Shown here piece by piece: positions 25,532 through 33,987 of a stretch of DNA of 64,000 bases (its first letter is position 1; each line of letters begins with the position of its first letter). Location of the stretch: positions 1 to 64,000 of the forward strand of contig JAVLUG010000027.1 in assembly GCA_031629035.1 (NCBI GenBank), given 5' to 3'. A program made the position numbers and the translations under genes. The notes under the pieces are model-generated. The model ran no database searches. It was not told the DNA's origin and saw only the letters and a program-made list of their open reading frames with translations. Source of the DNA: MVYY01 sp012517575 (GTDB taxonomy: Bacteria > Bacteroidota > Bacteroidia > Bacteroidales > Paludibacteraceae).

Positions 25532-26662
25532 TCAGTGCTTGAAAAAAAGGCTGTTGATGGCAGCGGTCATTTTATCCCAGCCATATTTTTGCTTTTCTGT
25601 TTTTATATTGGGTAAAAATGTTTCTTCCCGATGATTTTGATAAAAATCAACTATGGCGTCGGCAATTTCTTTGGGTTGTCCGTTCACTACATAACCAACT
25701 TTTCCGTTCGGGATAATTTCAGCCAAGCCCCCCACATTGGTAACCAGCATGGGTTTTTCAAAGTGATAGGCAATTTGACTGACTCCACTTTGGGTAGCAG
25801 ACCGATAAGGTTGTGCCACCAAATCGGCTATGCTGAAATAGTATTTTACCTCACTTTCAGGAATAAAGTTGGTTCTAAGTTCAACTCTGTTGCCCAGTCC
25901 CAAATGAGCAATCTGTTTTAAATAAGGTTCGGGATTCTCGTAAAATTCGCCGGCAACAACCAGTTGTACCTCCATATCTTTAAGTCTCTTATCTGCAAAA
26001 GCTTCCAGCAGCAAATCCAATCCTTTGTAATGACGGATAAATCCGAAAAACAAAACATAACGTTTATTTTCGGGCAAGCCCAGTTTTAAAGCAGCTTCGC
26101 TTTTCGATACAATTTTTCCGTAATGGTCGTAAACAGGATGAGGAACAACAATTTTTGGCTTATTTTTCTTGTCAAAATGTTGGATATCTTCCACTACAGA
26201 ATTTGCCATAGCCAAAAAACCATCCATATTTTTTACGAAATATTGTGGCAACCACTTGTCCAATGGTGTAGGTTCATGAGGAATCATATTGTGAACCAGT
26301 CCCACCATTTTAGTTTGCGGAGAACGTGCATATTGCGCAATAGTTGCAAAACAGGGTGCTATAAAAGAAGTCCAGTAACAAAATATGACCAAATCGGGCG
26401 CTTTCTTCTTGATTTCTTTCCCAACTTTTATCCAGTTGAGAGGGTTTATCGAACTGATGCGGCGCTGAATTTTAAGGTCTTTCGGAGTTTTTTCTGATGA
26501 AAACTGAGACTTTCCCGGGAACAGGAAATTTGGGTATTGAAGAGTAAAAGTGATTATTTCTACCTCATGGCCTTCACTGGCGTATTCACGCGCCAAACGT
26601 TCGTTGAACGAAGCCAAACCCCCTCTGTAAGGATATGCTGTACCGACAATAATGATTTTCAT
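25532..26662 (-). CDS. Group 1 (GT4-type) glycosyltransferase
   Basis: 376 residues. The N-terminus has the glycine-rich PYRGGLASFNERLAREYA of GT-B enzymes. The C-terminal donor half carries LVAQPYRSATQSGVSQIAYH and PMLVTNVGGLAEII, the usual E/Q-x7-E region variant in which Gln and Ser replace part of the usual EGFG pattern. It would transfer a nucleotide sugar onto a lipid or glycan at the inner membrane; acceptor and sugar are unknown. It sits upstream of mutS with no other glycan genes nearby, which is odd for a surface polysaccharide enzyme. Confidence 0.88.
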   Translation of the reverse strand: MKIIIVGTAYPYRGGLASFNERLAREYASEGHEVEIITFTLQYPNFLFPGKSQFSSEKTPKDLKIQRRISSINPLNWIKVGKEIKKKAPDLVIFCYWTSFIAPCFATIAQYARSPQTKMVGLVHNMIPHEPTPLDKWLPQYFVKNMDGFLAMANSVVEDIQHFDKKNKPKIVVPHPVYDHYGKIVSKSEAALKLGLPENKRYVLFFGFIRHYKGLDLLLEAFADKRLKDMEVQLVVAGEFYENPEPYLKQIAHLGLGNRVELRTNFIPESEVKYYFSIADLVAQPYRSATQSGVSQIAYHFEKPMLVTNVGGLAEIIPNGKVGYVVNGQPKEIADAIVDFYQNHREETFLPNIKTEKQKYGWDKMTAAINSLFFKH

Positions 26663-26681
26663 ATAAGATTTTTTCTATTTG

Positions 26682-26689
26682 CAAAATTA
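26682..26689 (-). promoter_or_regulatory. -7-like box upstream of the glycosyltransferase gene
   Basis: The reverse strand reads TAATTTTG 20 bases upstream of the ATG at 26662, an exact -7 match with a short leader. It is divergent from the tadA promoter about 100 bases away. Confidence 0.45.
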
Positions 26690-26770
26690 CAAAATTTCCG
26701 ACGAATAAAATTTCTGTTTTTTTGTAAAATACAAAACTCCTGTAACAAATTGTCAAATTGGGCATTAGCA

Positions 26771-26800
26771 TTGGAGAAGAACTAAAATTTTTTATCTTTG
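26771..26800 (+). promoter_or_regulatory. Promoter of tadA
   Basis: TTG (26771-26773), a 19-base spacer and TATCTTTG (26793-26800) match the consensus. The -7 box overlaps the first in-frame ATG at 26798, which shows that translation begins at the later ATG 26837. Confidence 0.68.
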
Positions 26801-26836
26801 CAATCAAAATGCTTTATTTATAGGAAATTTAATCAG

Positions 26837-27277
26837 ATGGAAGATAATCAGGATATTAAATTTATGAAACAAGCGCTTTCGGAAGCTCACAAAGCAGCTG
26901 AAAAAGATGAAGTTCCCATTGGTGCAGTAATAGTATGCCAGGAAAATATTATTGCACGTGCCCACAACCTCACTGAGACTTTGAATGACGTTACGGCACA
27001 TGCCGAAATGCAGGCAATCACTTCAGCCGCCAATTATTTGGGAGGTAAATATTTGACCGACTGTACCATGTACGTTACCATAGAGCCTTGCGTTATGTGT
27101 GCCGGAGCGCTGAGATGGGCACAAATTAAGAAAATTGTTTACGGAGCTTCCGATGAAAAAAGAGGATATTCAAAATTCGCACCCAATGCGTTACATCCCA
27201 AAACAGAAGTGCTTCCGGGGGTGCTGGCAGAAGAATGTGCGGCGTTGATACAGGGTTTTTTTAAAAGAAAAAGGTAA
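26837..27277 (+). CDS. tadA: tRNA adenosine(34) deaminase
   Basis: 146 residues from ATG 26837. The deaminase active site is complete: HAE (His55, Glu57) and PCVMC (Cys85, Cys88) to hold zinc. It converts A34 to inosine in tRNA-Arg(ACG). The longer frame from 26798 was rejected because its ATG lies inside the -7 box. The stop codon is inside the left arm of the following terminator. Confidence 0.92.
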   Translation: MEDNQDIKFMKQALSEAHKAAEKDEVPIGAVIVCQENIIARAHNLTETLNDVTAHAEMQAITSAANYLGGKYLTDCTMYVTIEPCVMCAGALRWAQIKKIVYGASDEKRGYSKFAPNALHPKTEVLPGVLAEECAALIQGFFKRKR

Positions 27278-27329
27278 AGACATTTTAAATAGTCAGCTCT
27301 ATTTTTAACTTTCAAAATGTCTTTACCTT
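27271..27329. terminator. Bidirectional terminator between tadA and the thioredoxin gene
   Basis: Perfect 16-bp arms (27271-27286 and 27314-27329, core GGTAAAGACATTTT and its complement) around a 27-base loop. The left arm contains the tadA stop codon. It lies between convergent genes and should end both transcripts. Confidence 0.7.
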
Positions 27330-27351
27330 ATTTTCCGCAGTATTTTCCCTC

Positions 27352-27648
27352 TTATCCGGCAGCTTTTATTTGCTGCATTAAGGTGTTTTTATCTATTGCT
27401 CCTGAATGTTTCCAAATCACATTTCCTCTTTTAAACAACATAAAGGTTGGAACTGCCTGTATTCCGTATTTGGCAGCCAATGCCTGATTTTTGTCCACAT
27501 CCACTTTCAGCACGCGTGCCTGTCCCTGAATTTCCTTTCCCAAACTTTCAATCACGGGACTCATGACTTTACAAGGGCCACACCATGTAGCAAAAAAATC
27601 TACCAATACCGGTTTGTCTCCATTTATGATATCCTGAAAAGTTTCCAT
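27352..27648 (-). CDS. Thioredoxin
   Basis: 98 residues, slightly shorter than the 104-110 usual for TrxA. The active site is WCGPCK (Cys23, Cys26) and the cis-proline lies in AVPTFMLF. No signal peptide, so it is a cytosolic disulfide reductase. It lies 62 bases downstream of the small heat-shock protein gene on the same strand, which would suit a stress-linked transcript. Confidence 0.93.
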   Translation of the reverse strand: METFQDIINGDKPVLVDFFATWCGPCKVMSPVIESLGKEIQGQARVLKVDVDKNQALAAKYGIQAVPTFMLFKRGNVIWKHSGAIDKNTLMQQIKAAG

Positions 27649-27709
27649 AATTTTTTCTCTTTCTTGTTTCGACAGTAAAAAGAACTGCCTTCTAAAATTT
27701 CATTTTTTG

Positions 27710-28150
27710 TTATTGAATGTCAATCTTTCGAGCTGGTTTTACTTTGGCTTCTTCTTTCTTTGGAATAATAATTTTTAGAATTCCGCTTTCATAAAAAGCC
27801 GAAATTTTTTCTGCATCTGCTGTTTCGGGTAAAATAAAAGAACGTGAAAACGACTGATAACTGAACTCGCGTTTTGTGTATTCTCCTTCCGTTTTTTCTT
27901 CGTCCAGTTTTTTGTTGGAAGAAACCGTCAGCACATCGTCGTTTATTTCGATTTTAATATCGCTTTTTGCGTAACCGGGCGCTGCCACATCAATTTCAAA
28001 AGCTTCACCACTTTGTTTGATGTTTACTGCCGGTAAAGTAGTAAGGTTCGTTGCCAGTTCCCGTTCCGTCCAGTCGGCGTCATTCCACTCGTTATCGAAA
28101 TATGGGTCAAAAATTGATGGCAGTTGTTCGGTTAGTCTGTTGGTTGCCAT
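27710..28150 (-). CDS. Small heat-shock protein, Hsp20/alpha-crystallin family
   Basis: 146 residues. The alpha-crystallin domain runs from about 42 to 135 with DVAAPGYAKSDIKIEI and the C-terminal GILKIIIPK, followed by a short tail. It is an ATP-independent holdase that binds unfolding proteins. A GGAGGG ribosome site lies upstream of the ATG. Upstream, 408 bases are free of genes. Confidence 0.93.
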   Translation of the reverse strand: MATNRLTEQLPSIFDPYFDNEWNDADWTERELATNLTTLPAVNIKQSGEAFEIDVAAPGYAKSDIKIEINDDVLTVSSNKKLDEEKTEGEYTKREFSYQSFSRSFILPETADAEKISAFYESGILKIIIPKKEEAKVKPARKIDIQ

Positions 28151-28558
28151 ATCTCAGCCCTCCATTATTTTAATTGGTTAAACATGTTCATTTTACAATT
28201 GAAATTGAAACAAAATAAGTACCAGAAGAAAAAATAGTCATTTTGACAATATCAACTGATTGAAAGAAGGTCATTTAGGCAGAAATACATAAAAAAATCT
28301 TATCTGAAATGAAGAACGGGTTATTTCGAGAAGCGCAACTTTTTTAAATTTCAAATCAGGGAAATTTAAAAATTAAAATGATCAAAGTTTTTCCGAGAGA
28401 TAGCCGAATAAATATGGCCAAAAAACCGGAGGCAAATATCGAATTATTGAAATATGACAAAAAATGGATAATTTTGCAGTACTTAGATAAGAATTTTTTT
28501 GAAGAATAAATTCAGGTGATAGTACCCGAATTTATTTTTTTCCAATAAAGAAGCATCA
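28151..28558. other. Divergent intergenic region between hsp20 and the O-methyltransferase gene
   Basis: 408 AT-rich bases with no gene. It carries the promoter at 28447-28476 for the rightward genes. No CIRCE-like element (TTAGCACTC...) was seen for the heat-shock gene, and no strict TAnnTTTG box could be fixed upstream of it. Confidence 0.5.
28447..28476 (+). promoter_or_regulatory. Promoter of the O-methyltransferase gene
   Basis: TTG (28447-28449), a 19-base spacer and TAATTTTG (28469-28476) fit the Bacteroidota consensus. The predicted start lies about 76 bases before ATG 28559. Confidence 0.65.
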
Positions 28559-29185
28559 ATGTCGTTGGAAGATTACATATTGCAACATTCGGACAGAGAG
28601 CCGGCCTATTTGACAAAAATCAGTCGTGATACGTATGTCAAACTTCTGAATCCCAGAATGGTTTCCGGCCATTTGCAAGGCAGAGTTCTGGCCATGTTGT
28701 GTAAAATGATTCGACCTCATACAGTGCTCGAAATCGGCACTTTCACCGGATATTCTGCTTTGTGTATTGCCGAAGCATTGAAGGAGGATGACATTTTGCA
28801 TACTGTTGAAATAGATGATGAGCTGGAAGATTTGATTCTGGAAAATTTTGCCGGTTCGGAGCATGGGCACAAAATTCGATTGCATGTTGGAAATGCGTTG
28901 GAAATTATTCCCACCATGAATGAAGTTTTCGATTTGGTGTTTATCGATGGAGATAAAAGAGAATATACCGCATATTATGAAACGGTTTTTCCGAAACTCG
29001 CTAATGGCGGTTTTATTCTTGCCGACAACACTTTGTGGAATGGGAAAGTTATTACGGAAACGAAAGCAAACGACAGACAAACGCTCGAAATCTTACGTTT
29101 CAACAATTTGATAGTGGCCGATGACAGGATAGAAAAAGTAATGTTGCCCTTGAGGGATGGATTGACGATTATCAGAAAAAAATAA
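28559..29185 (+). CDS. SAM-dependent O-methyltransferase (COG4122 type)
   Basis: 208 residues. LEIGTFTGYSALCIAEAL is the SAM-binding motif I, TVEIDDE motif II, and DLVFIDGDKREYTAYYE with DNTLWNGKV carry the metal-binding aspartates of the catechol-type O-methyltransferases. In some bacteria this family includes the tRNA uridine methyltransferase TrmR, so the substrate may be tRNA or a small phenol. It is followed after 5 bases by a thioesterase gene. Confidence 0.9.
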   Translation: MSLEDYILQHSDREPAYLTKISRDTYVKLLNPRMVSGHLQGRVLAMLCKMIRPHTVLEIGTFTGYSALCIAEALKEDDILHTVEIDDELEDLILENFAGSEHGHKIRLHVGNALEIIPTMNEVFDLVFIDGDKREYTAYYETVFPKLANGGFILADNTLWNGKVITETKANDRQTLEILRFNNLIVADDRIEKVMLPLRDGLTIIRKK

Positions 29186-29190
29186 ATGTT

Positions 29191-29610
29191 ATGACTTATA
29201 CTTATGAGCTGGAAATGAAGGTGCGCGACTACGAGTGCGACTTGCAGGGAATTGTGAATAATGCAGTTTATCAGAATTACTTTGAGCACACGCGGCATGA
29301 ATTTTTGATGGAGAACCAACTTAGTTTTTCGGAATTGCATCAGCAAGGCATTGATGCTGTGGTTGCCCGCATCGAAATAGCATTCAAAAAATCTTTATTG
29401 CCGGGAGAAGTGTTTCTTTCCAAACTTTATCTAAAAAAAGATGGGGTCAAATATAGTTTTTATCAGGCATTATTTAAAAAGGCCGATGGATCACTTTGCG
29501 CCAGAGCAAAAGTAGATACGGTGGTAGTGGTCAATGGAAAGATGGTTTCTGCTTACGAACCTTTCGAAAAACTTTTGGCCGACAACGATGCCGAGAAAGA
29601 GAAAAAGTAA
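29191..29610 (+). CDS. Acyl-CoA thioesterase, hot-dog fold (YbgC/FadM type)
   Basis: 139 residues. VRDYECDLQGIVNNAVYQNYFEH is the 4HBT N-terminal motif, with Asp in the catalytic position (CDLQGIVN). The body matches a single hot-dog fold, so it likely acts as a tetramer in the cytosol. It starts 5 bases after the O-methyltransferase stop, indicating one operon. The acyl substrate is unknown. Confidence 0.88.
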   Translation: MTYTYELEMKVRDYECDLQGIVNNAVYQNYFEHTRHEFLMENQLSFSELHQQGIDAVVARIEIAFKKSLLPGEVFLSKLYLKKDGVKYSFYQALFKKADGSLCARAKVDTVVVVNGKMVSAYEPFEKLLADNDAEKEKK

Positions 29611-29705
29611 AATTTTTTTCTTTTATCAGCAACAATTTGACTTCTCGAAGTGTTTGAAAACCAGAATAACATTTTTTATTGAAGAAACAATCAACAACCA
29701 ATAAC

Positions 29706-30020
29706 ATGAGTGATTTTTTGGAAACTGAAGAAAAGATAGTTCAAATGCTCCGAACGGTATATGACCCGGAAATTCCTGTTAATATTTATGATTTGGGATT
29801 GGTTTACAGCATCGATGTAAGCGAAGACGGACATGTAGATATCGATATGACTTTGACAGCGCCCAATTGTCCAGTTGCCGATTTTATCATTGAAGATGTC
29901 CGCATGAAAGTTGAAAGTGTAGAAGGAGTAAAGGATGTGGATGTAAACATTGTGTACGAGCCGGCGTGGGACAAAAGCATGATGAGCGAAGAAGCAAAAC
30001 TTGAACTTGGATTATTATAA
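29706..30020 (+). CDS. sufT: SufT-like iron-sulfur maturation protein (DUF59)
   Basis: 104 residues from ATG 29706. It is a stand-alone DUF59/MIP18 domain with YDPEIPVNIYDLGLVY and TLTAPNCPVAD, whose single conserved Cys is typical of SufT. SufT helps deliver Fe-S clusters to client enzymes. The longer frame from 29679 adds nine polar residues and was dropped. sufE and sufS lie within 3 kb on the other strand, so the SUF genes are grouped but not in one operon. Confidence 0.85.
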   Translation: MSDFLETEEKIVQMLRTVYDPEIPVNIYDLGLVYSIDVSEDGHVDIDMTLTAPNCPVADFIIEDVRMKVESVEGVKDVDVNIVYEPAWDKSMMSEEAKLELGLL

Positions 30021-30095
30021 AAAATATATTTTGAGAAAAAATCCACATACAAATATTAATTGTAGAATGATGTCATCAAAGGGAGGGCAGAAAGC

Positions 30096-30839
30096 ATGAT
30101 TTACTTTCTTTCCGATGCTCATCTGGGTTCTCGCTTGATTGAAAATTCACGTGAGCATGAACAAAAACTCGTTCGGTGGTTGGAGCAGATTCGTCGGGAT
30201 GCGGAAGCCATCTACCTGCTGGGAGATATTTTTGATTTCTGGTTTGAATACAAAACTGTCGTGCCAAAAGGATTTGTTCGATTTTTGGGGAAATTGGCCG
30301 AATTAACCGATCAAGGTATTGAAATTCATTTTTTTACTGGGAATCACGATATTTGGACCTTCGGCTATCTGGAGGAGGAAATCGGATTGATCGTTCATCG
30401 AGAGCCTTTAACTGTACAGTTGGGCAACAAACGTTTTTATATGGCTCACGGAGACGGTTTGTACACCAATGAGCCAAAATTTCTTTTTATTAGAAAAATT
30501 TTTCACAATTCCTTTGCCCAGCGAATTTTTCAACTGGTGCCGCCCCGACTGGGACAGGCATTTGGCTATTGGTGGTCGAAAAAAAGTAGAGAGAAAGTTA
30601 TTGATTTGGATAACAAATACTTAGGTGAAGAAAATGAGCATCTTGTTATTTTTGCTAAAAATTATATTTCTACGCATGATGTAGATTTTTTGGTTTTTGG
30701 ACATCGCCATATAGCTCTTGATTTACAGCTGCAGCAGCAAAAAAGGGTAATAATACTCGGCGATTTTGTAGGGATTTTTTCTTATGGCGTTTTTGATGGA
30801 GAAAATTTTAGGCTCGAATATTTTGAACTAAAAGAATAA
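30096..30839 (+). CDS. lpxH: UDP-2,3-diacylglucosamine diphosphatase
   Basis: 247 residues, a calcineurin-type metallophosphatase. The metal ligands are in SDAHLG, GDIFDFW, GNHDIW, MAHGDGL and FGHRH. It hydrolyses UDP-2,3-diacylglucosamine to lipid X in lipid A synthesis, at the inner membrane surface. A GGGAGGG ribosome site precedes ATG 30096. The stop codon is only 8 bases from the sufE stop on the opposite strand, leaving no room for a separate terminator. Confidence 0.93.
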   Translation: MIYFLSDAHLGSRLIENSREHEQKLVRWLEQIRRDAEAIYLLGDIFDFWFEYKTVVPKGFVRFLGKLAELTDQGIEIHFFTGNHDIWTFGYLEEEIGLIVHREPLTVQLGNKRFYMAHGDGLYTNEPKFLFIRKIFHNSFAQRIFQLVPPRLGQAFGYWWSKKSREKVIDLDNKYLGEENEHLVIFAKNYISTHDVDFLVFGHRHIALDLQLQQQKRVIILGDFVGIFSYGVFDGENFRLEYFELKE

Positions 30840-30847
30840 AGTTTGAT

Positions 30848-31270
30848 TTATTCCTGTTTCGATTTGAAAGCCAACGCATACATTTTCATTTGCTTCAGCA
30901 TAGCCACCAATCCGTTGGAACGCGTAGGAGACAGATGTTCTCGCAAGCCAATTTTGTCAATACAATACAAATCGGCATTCAGAATTTCGTCCGGTGTGTG
31001 CCCAGATAAAACATGAATGAGCAGATAAACAATTCCCTTCACCAGTACAGCATCGCTATCGCCTCGAAAATAAATTTTCCCGTCTTTCATTTGCGCATCC
31101 AGCCATACACGACTCTGGCAGCCTTCAATCAGATTTTGAGGTGTTTTATATTCATTTTCGAGTGGTTCCAGCGAATTCCCCATATCGATAAGCAGCGCAT
31201 ATTTATCCATCCAGTCGTCAAACTGACTGAACTGTTCTATCATTTCATCCTGTAATTCGTTGATTGTCAT
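30848..31270 (-). CDS. sufE: Cysteine desulfuration protein SufE
   Basis: 140 residues. The sulfur-accepting cysteine is Cys51 in LIEGCQSRVW, and SPTRSNGL is the conserved C-terminal motif. It takes persulfide sulfur from SufS. It lies 62 bases downstream of sufS on the same strand. Confidence 0.95.
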   Translation of the reverse strand: MTINELQDEMIEQFSQFDDWMDKYALLIDMGNSLEPLENEYKTPQNLIEGCQSRVWLDAQMKDGKIYFRGDSDAVLVKGIVYLLIHVLSGHTPDEILNADLYCIDKIGLREHLSPTRSNGLVAMLKQMKMYALAFKSKQE

Positions 31271-31332
31271 TGTTCCTTAAAATGTATTATTTTTAAAAAT
31301 TTTCAACCGTATTTTTCTTTGACTGCAAGCAG

Positions 31333-32556
31333 TTATTTGAGCATGTTTACAACTTTTTTAAGCGCTTCCGTAAATCGGTCGATTTCTTCTTTGGTATTGT
31401 AGAAAGCAAATGAAGCACGCACAGTTCCGGGAATGCCATACACATCCATAATGGGTTGGGCACAATGATGACCGGTTCGAACCGCTATTCCCAACTTGTC
31501 GAGCAACATGCCAATGTCGTAGGGATGAATTCCATCAACCAAAAAAGAAAAAACGGAAGATTTATTTTTGGCAGTGCCAATAATGTGAATATTTTCTATT
31601 TCTTTCAGTCGCTGTTCGGCGTATCGGAGCAGTTCGTTCTCATAAGCGGCAATCTTGTCGAGTCCGATTTGGTCAACATATCGAAGCGCTTCAGCCAAAG
31701 CTGTGGAACCAACATAATCTGGTGTCCCGGCTTCAAACTTGAACGGAAGTTCACTATAAGTTGTTTTTTCAAAAGTAACGGTAGAAATCATTTCTCCGCC
31801 ACCTTGATAGGGAGGAATGGCATTCAGCCATTTTTCCTTACCATAAAGTACGCCGATACCTGTCGGGCCATAAATTTTATGTCCCGAGAAAACGTAAAAA
31901 TCGGCATCCAATTCCTGTACATCAACCGCCAAATGAGGAACAGCCTGAGCTCCATCAATCAAAACAGGAATGTTTTTTTCATGAGCAATCTGAATGATTT
32001 CCTTCACCGGATTAATGCTTCCCAGCACATTGGAAACATGAGTTACCGAAACGATTCGCGTTTTTTTGTTGAGCAAAGAAGAATAGGCAGTCATATCGAG
32101 TTCTCCATTTTCGCTGACGGGAATGACGCGCAGCTTCATTGCTTTGCGTTCGCAGAGCATTTGCCACGGAACGATATTAGAATGATGTTCCATTGCCGAG
32201 ATAACAACTTCGTCGCCAGCGCTACAAAATGCTTCGCCAAAGGAAAAGGCTACCAAGTTAATAGATTCTGTTGTCCCTCGCGTAAAAACAATTTCTTCTT
32301 TTTTTTCAGCATGGAGGAACTTTGCAGCAATCAGTCGGGCAGCTTCGTGCGCTTCAGTAGCTTTCAGACTGAGATAGTGAACGCCCCGATGAATATTGGC
32401 ATTCAGGTGGAAATAAGCATATTCGATTTTTTCTACCACGCAACGCGGTTTTTGGGTAGTGGCAGCATTGTCGAAATAAATCAAGTCCTTATTGTAAATT
32501 TTCTCGTTTAAAATGGGAAAATCGGCTCTGATATGTTCAATTTCTTCTTTATTCAT
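31333..32556 (-). CDS. sufS: Cysteine desulfurase SufS
   Basis: 407 residues, type II PLP-dependent desulfurase. The PLP lysine is Lys227 in SGHKIYGPTG, and the catalytic cysteine is Cys365 in RTGHHCAQP. DNAATTQKP marks the N-terminus. It supplies sulfur for Fe-S clusters together with SufE. The scaffold genes sufB, sufC and sufD are not in the window. Confidence 0.96.
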   Translation of the reverse strand: MNKEEIEHIRADFPILNEKIYNKDLIYFDNAATTQKPRCVVEKIEYAYFHLNANIHRGVHYLSLKATEAHEAARLIAAKFLHAEKKEEIVFTRGTTESINLVAFSFGEAFCSAGDEVVISAMEHHSNIVPWQMLCERKAMKLRVIPVSENGELDMTAYSSLLNKKTRIVSVTHVSNVLGSINPVKEIIQIAHEKNIPVLIDGAQAVPHLAVDVQELDADFYVFSGHKIYGPTGIGVLYGKEKWLNAIPPYQGGGEMISTVTFEKTTYSELPFKFEAGTPDYVGSTALAEALRYVDQIGLDKIAAYENELLRYAEQRLKEIENIHIIGTAKNKSSVFSFLVDGIHPYDIGMLLDKLGIAVRTGHHCAQPIMDVYGIPGTVRASFAFYNTKEEIDRFTEALKKVVNMLK

Positions 32557-32592
32557 GTATTATAAAACTACCTGAAGAGTGTTTTTGTTTTG

Positions 32593-32600
32593 CAAAATTA
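32593..32600 (-). promoter_or_regulatory. -7-like box upstream of sufS
   Basis: The reverse strand reads TAATTTTG about 37 bases before the sufS ATG, an exact -7 match. The -33 half is not clear. Confidence 0.45.
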
Positions 32601-32836
32601 CAAAAAAATGAAGAAACATTATTTCTGAAATTTTTGGGAAATGTTTTTATTAATGAATTTGAAATAATGAAGAATGAGGAAATGTGATTTTGAAGAAAAG
32701 TGAAAACAAGGTTTTGAATATGAAACGAAAATTCTGATAAATATAGCTTGTCAACATCCAATTTGTAAGTTATTCCATCAGAAAATTTCAAAAAAAACCG
32801 TAACTTCGTTGAATTAAATGCAAAAATCTCAACTCC

Positions 32837-33838
32837 ATGAAAGTTTTATTTATTGGCGGAACAGGCATTATCAGTTCGGCATGTACGGAAGCAGCCATTG
32901 CCAAAGGTATGGAAGTTTTTCATCTGAATCGTGGAACGACCGATAAAGAAAATGTTCCGAAAGAAGTAGTAACTATTCATGCCGATATCCGCAATGGTGA
33001 TGAAGCTGAAACAAAACTAAAAGGACATTATTTTGATGCTGTGGTCGATTTTATAGCTTTTGAACCGCATCACATCGTTCAGGACATTCAACTTTTCAGA
33101 GACTGCACTGCTCAATTTGTGTTTATCAGCTCTGCTTCAGCCTATCAAAAGCCACCCGAAAAATTGCCAATTACTGAAAGAACTCCTCTGTGGAATCCTT
33201 ATTGGGATTATTCACAAAAGAAAATTTTGTGCGAAAAACTGTTGCAGAGTGAAGGAGAAAAATCAGGTTTTCCTTATACCATTGTTCGTCCTTCGCATAC
33301 CTACAATCAAAAAAAAGTGCCGGCCATAGGTGGTTACACGGTTTTGCATCGAATGTTGAAGGGGCAGCCGGTGGTGTTGCATGGCGATGGAACTTCTGTG
33401 TGGACATTGACCTATCATCGCGATTTTGCAGTCGGTTTAGTCGGATTGTTGGGAAACAATGCTGCCATTCACCAAGATTTTCACATCACTTCTGACGAAT
33501 GGTTGACGTGGAACGGAATTTATAACATTTTGGCAAGCGAATTGGGCGTTGAGCCAAAAACGGTTCATATTCCATCGGAAATTATTGCCTTATACGATAA
33601 GGAAATGGGAGCAAATTTATTGGGAGACAAATCGCACAGCATGATTTTCGACAATTCCAAGATAAAAAAGTTTGTACCCGAATTTTGTGCCAAAACGCCT
33701 TTTAGTTCCGGAGCGGCAGAAGTCGTTCAATGGTTCAGAGAGAACACCCTGTTCAAAGGACCTGATGCTGCTGTGGAGAATTGGATGAATCGCCTGATAG
33801 AAGATTGGCAAGGGTTCAAGTCGTTTCGAAAACATTAA
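32837..33838 (+). CDS. NAD-dependent epimerase/dehydratase family protein
   Basis: 333 residues. FIGGTGIISSACTEAA (about 5-20) is the Rossmann dinucleotide loop; the typical SSASAY and a later YSQKK (catalytic Tyr and Lys of the extended SDR fold) are present. The sequence is similar to plant-type RNA-binding/epimerase-like SDR proteins, whose substrates are often unknown. No sugar-nucleotide genes adjoin. It stands alone between the divergent sufS and the YfhO-type gene. Confidence 0.85.
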   Translation: MKVLFIGGTGIISSACTEAAIAKGMEVFHLNRGTTDKENVPKEVVTIHADIRNGDEAETKLKGHYFDAVVDFIAFEPHHIVQDIQLFRDCTAQFVFISSASAYQKPPEKLPITERTPLWNPYWDYSQKKILCEKLLQSEGEKSGFPYTIVRPSHTYNQKKVPAIGGYTVLHRMLKGQPVVLHGDGTSVWTLTYHRDFAVGLVGLLGNNAAIHQDFHITSDEWLTWNGIYNILASELGVEPKTVHIPSEIIALYDKEMGANLLGDKSHSMIFDNSKIKKFVPEFCAKTPFSSGAAEVVQWFRENTLFKGPDAAVENWMNRLIEDWQGFKSFRKH

Positions 33839-33934
33839 ATGGTTAAAGTTGCTTAAACCGTAACACTCACAGTCATAAAGGCAGATTACTGTAATTTTAA
33901 GTTGCATGGAATGAGCTTTTGAAAAAAAATAATG

Positions 33935-33942
33935 TATTTTTG
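33935..33942 (+). promoter_or_regulatory. -7-like box upstream of the YfhO-type gene
   Basis: TATTTTTG is an exact TAnnTTTG match 46 bases before ATG 33988. The nearest TTTG is only 13 bases upstream, so the -33 half is not confirmed. Confidence 0.42.
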
Positions 33943-33987
33943 TACTCAAATTTCCTCATTTAGCTGAAAACATAAACCATCATTCTT

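Noticed and set aside
31456..32511. Plus-strand open frame of 351 codons antisense to sufS
   Set aside because: Long but a shadow: sufS on the other strand has complete catalytic motifs; the antisense product has Asn- and Arg-rich, unpatterned sequence and no start context.
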